Assembly (NCBI GenBank): GCA_003248805.1 | Contig: QFQY01000113.1 | Coordinates: forward strand, 1-5,161 | Source of the DNA: Chelatococcus sp. | Lineage (GTDB): Bacteria > Pseudomonadota > Alphaproteobacteria > Rhizobiales > Beijerinckiaceae | Reading direction: 5' to 3' | DNA: 5,161 nucleotides | In this document: positions 5,134-5,161 of the stretch, piece after piece | How positions within the stretch are numbered: the stretch's first letter is position 1 | Layout: the number at the start of each line of letters is the position of its first letter | Program-made: the position numbers and the translations under genes | Notes under the pieces: generated by a model | What the model was told of the DNA's origin: nothing | What the model saw: the letters and a program-made list of their open reading frames with translations, nothing else | Database searches by the model: none

Positions 5134-5161
5134 CGCGGATTGTCTGATTCATGGAGAGCCG

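Overview
The window looks like chromosome from a GC-rich alphaproteobacterium, most likely of the order Hyphomicrobiales (Rhizobiales). The evidence is an alphaproteobacterial-type malate dehydrogenase start, a ZapE/AFG1-type ATPase a short distance upstream of it, and several palindromic intergenic repeat families of the kind I associate with that order. The genus cannot be fixed from the sequence alone.

Layout. Bases 1-2519 are core chromosome and are read entirely on the minus strand. From right to left they hold zapE (2519-1341), a TetR-family regulator (1130-531) and the first 90 codons of mdh (271 down to the window edge). The gaps between these genes hold a long palindromic repeat (1226-1320), a nine-C homopolymer just before the TetR start codon, an AT-rich palindrome just after the TetR stop codon, and two small hairpins in the mdh leader.

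Bases 2520-3494 contain no convincing gene. They form a dense cluster of palindromic repeats: two inverted copies of a CCCCTCTCC/GGAGAGGGG hairpin family, a third copy whose loop holds a second palindrome, a 15-bp stem-loop, a second copy of the long element seen at 1226-1320, and a degenerate TCTCCC/GGGAGA element.

Bases 3495-5133 are different in kind. Two overlapping plus-strand genes, visibly poorer in G+C than the rest, encode a DUF262 (ParB/sulfiredoxin-like fold) protein and a small protein resembling RiboL-PSP/MAE_28990-type HEPN nucleases. They look like a horizontally acquired two-gene module, plausibly defensive or toxin-like, landed beside housekeeping genes. DUF262 would be the nucleotide-dependent or sensing component and HEPN the candidate ribonuclease, though that division of labour is inferred. 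The HEPN frame stops just before the place where its family usually carries the catalytic R-x(4-6)-H motif, and a different frame continues to the window edge with Ile-His-Gly-Glu. This suggests a frameshift or a broken or divergent effector, and it is the point most worth checking.
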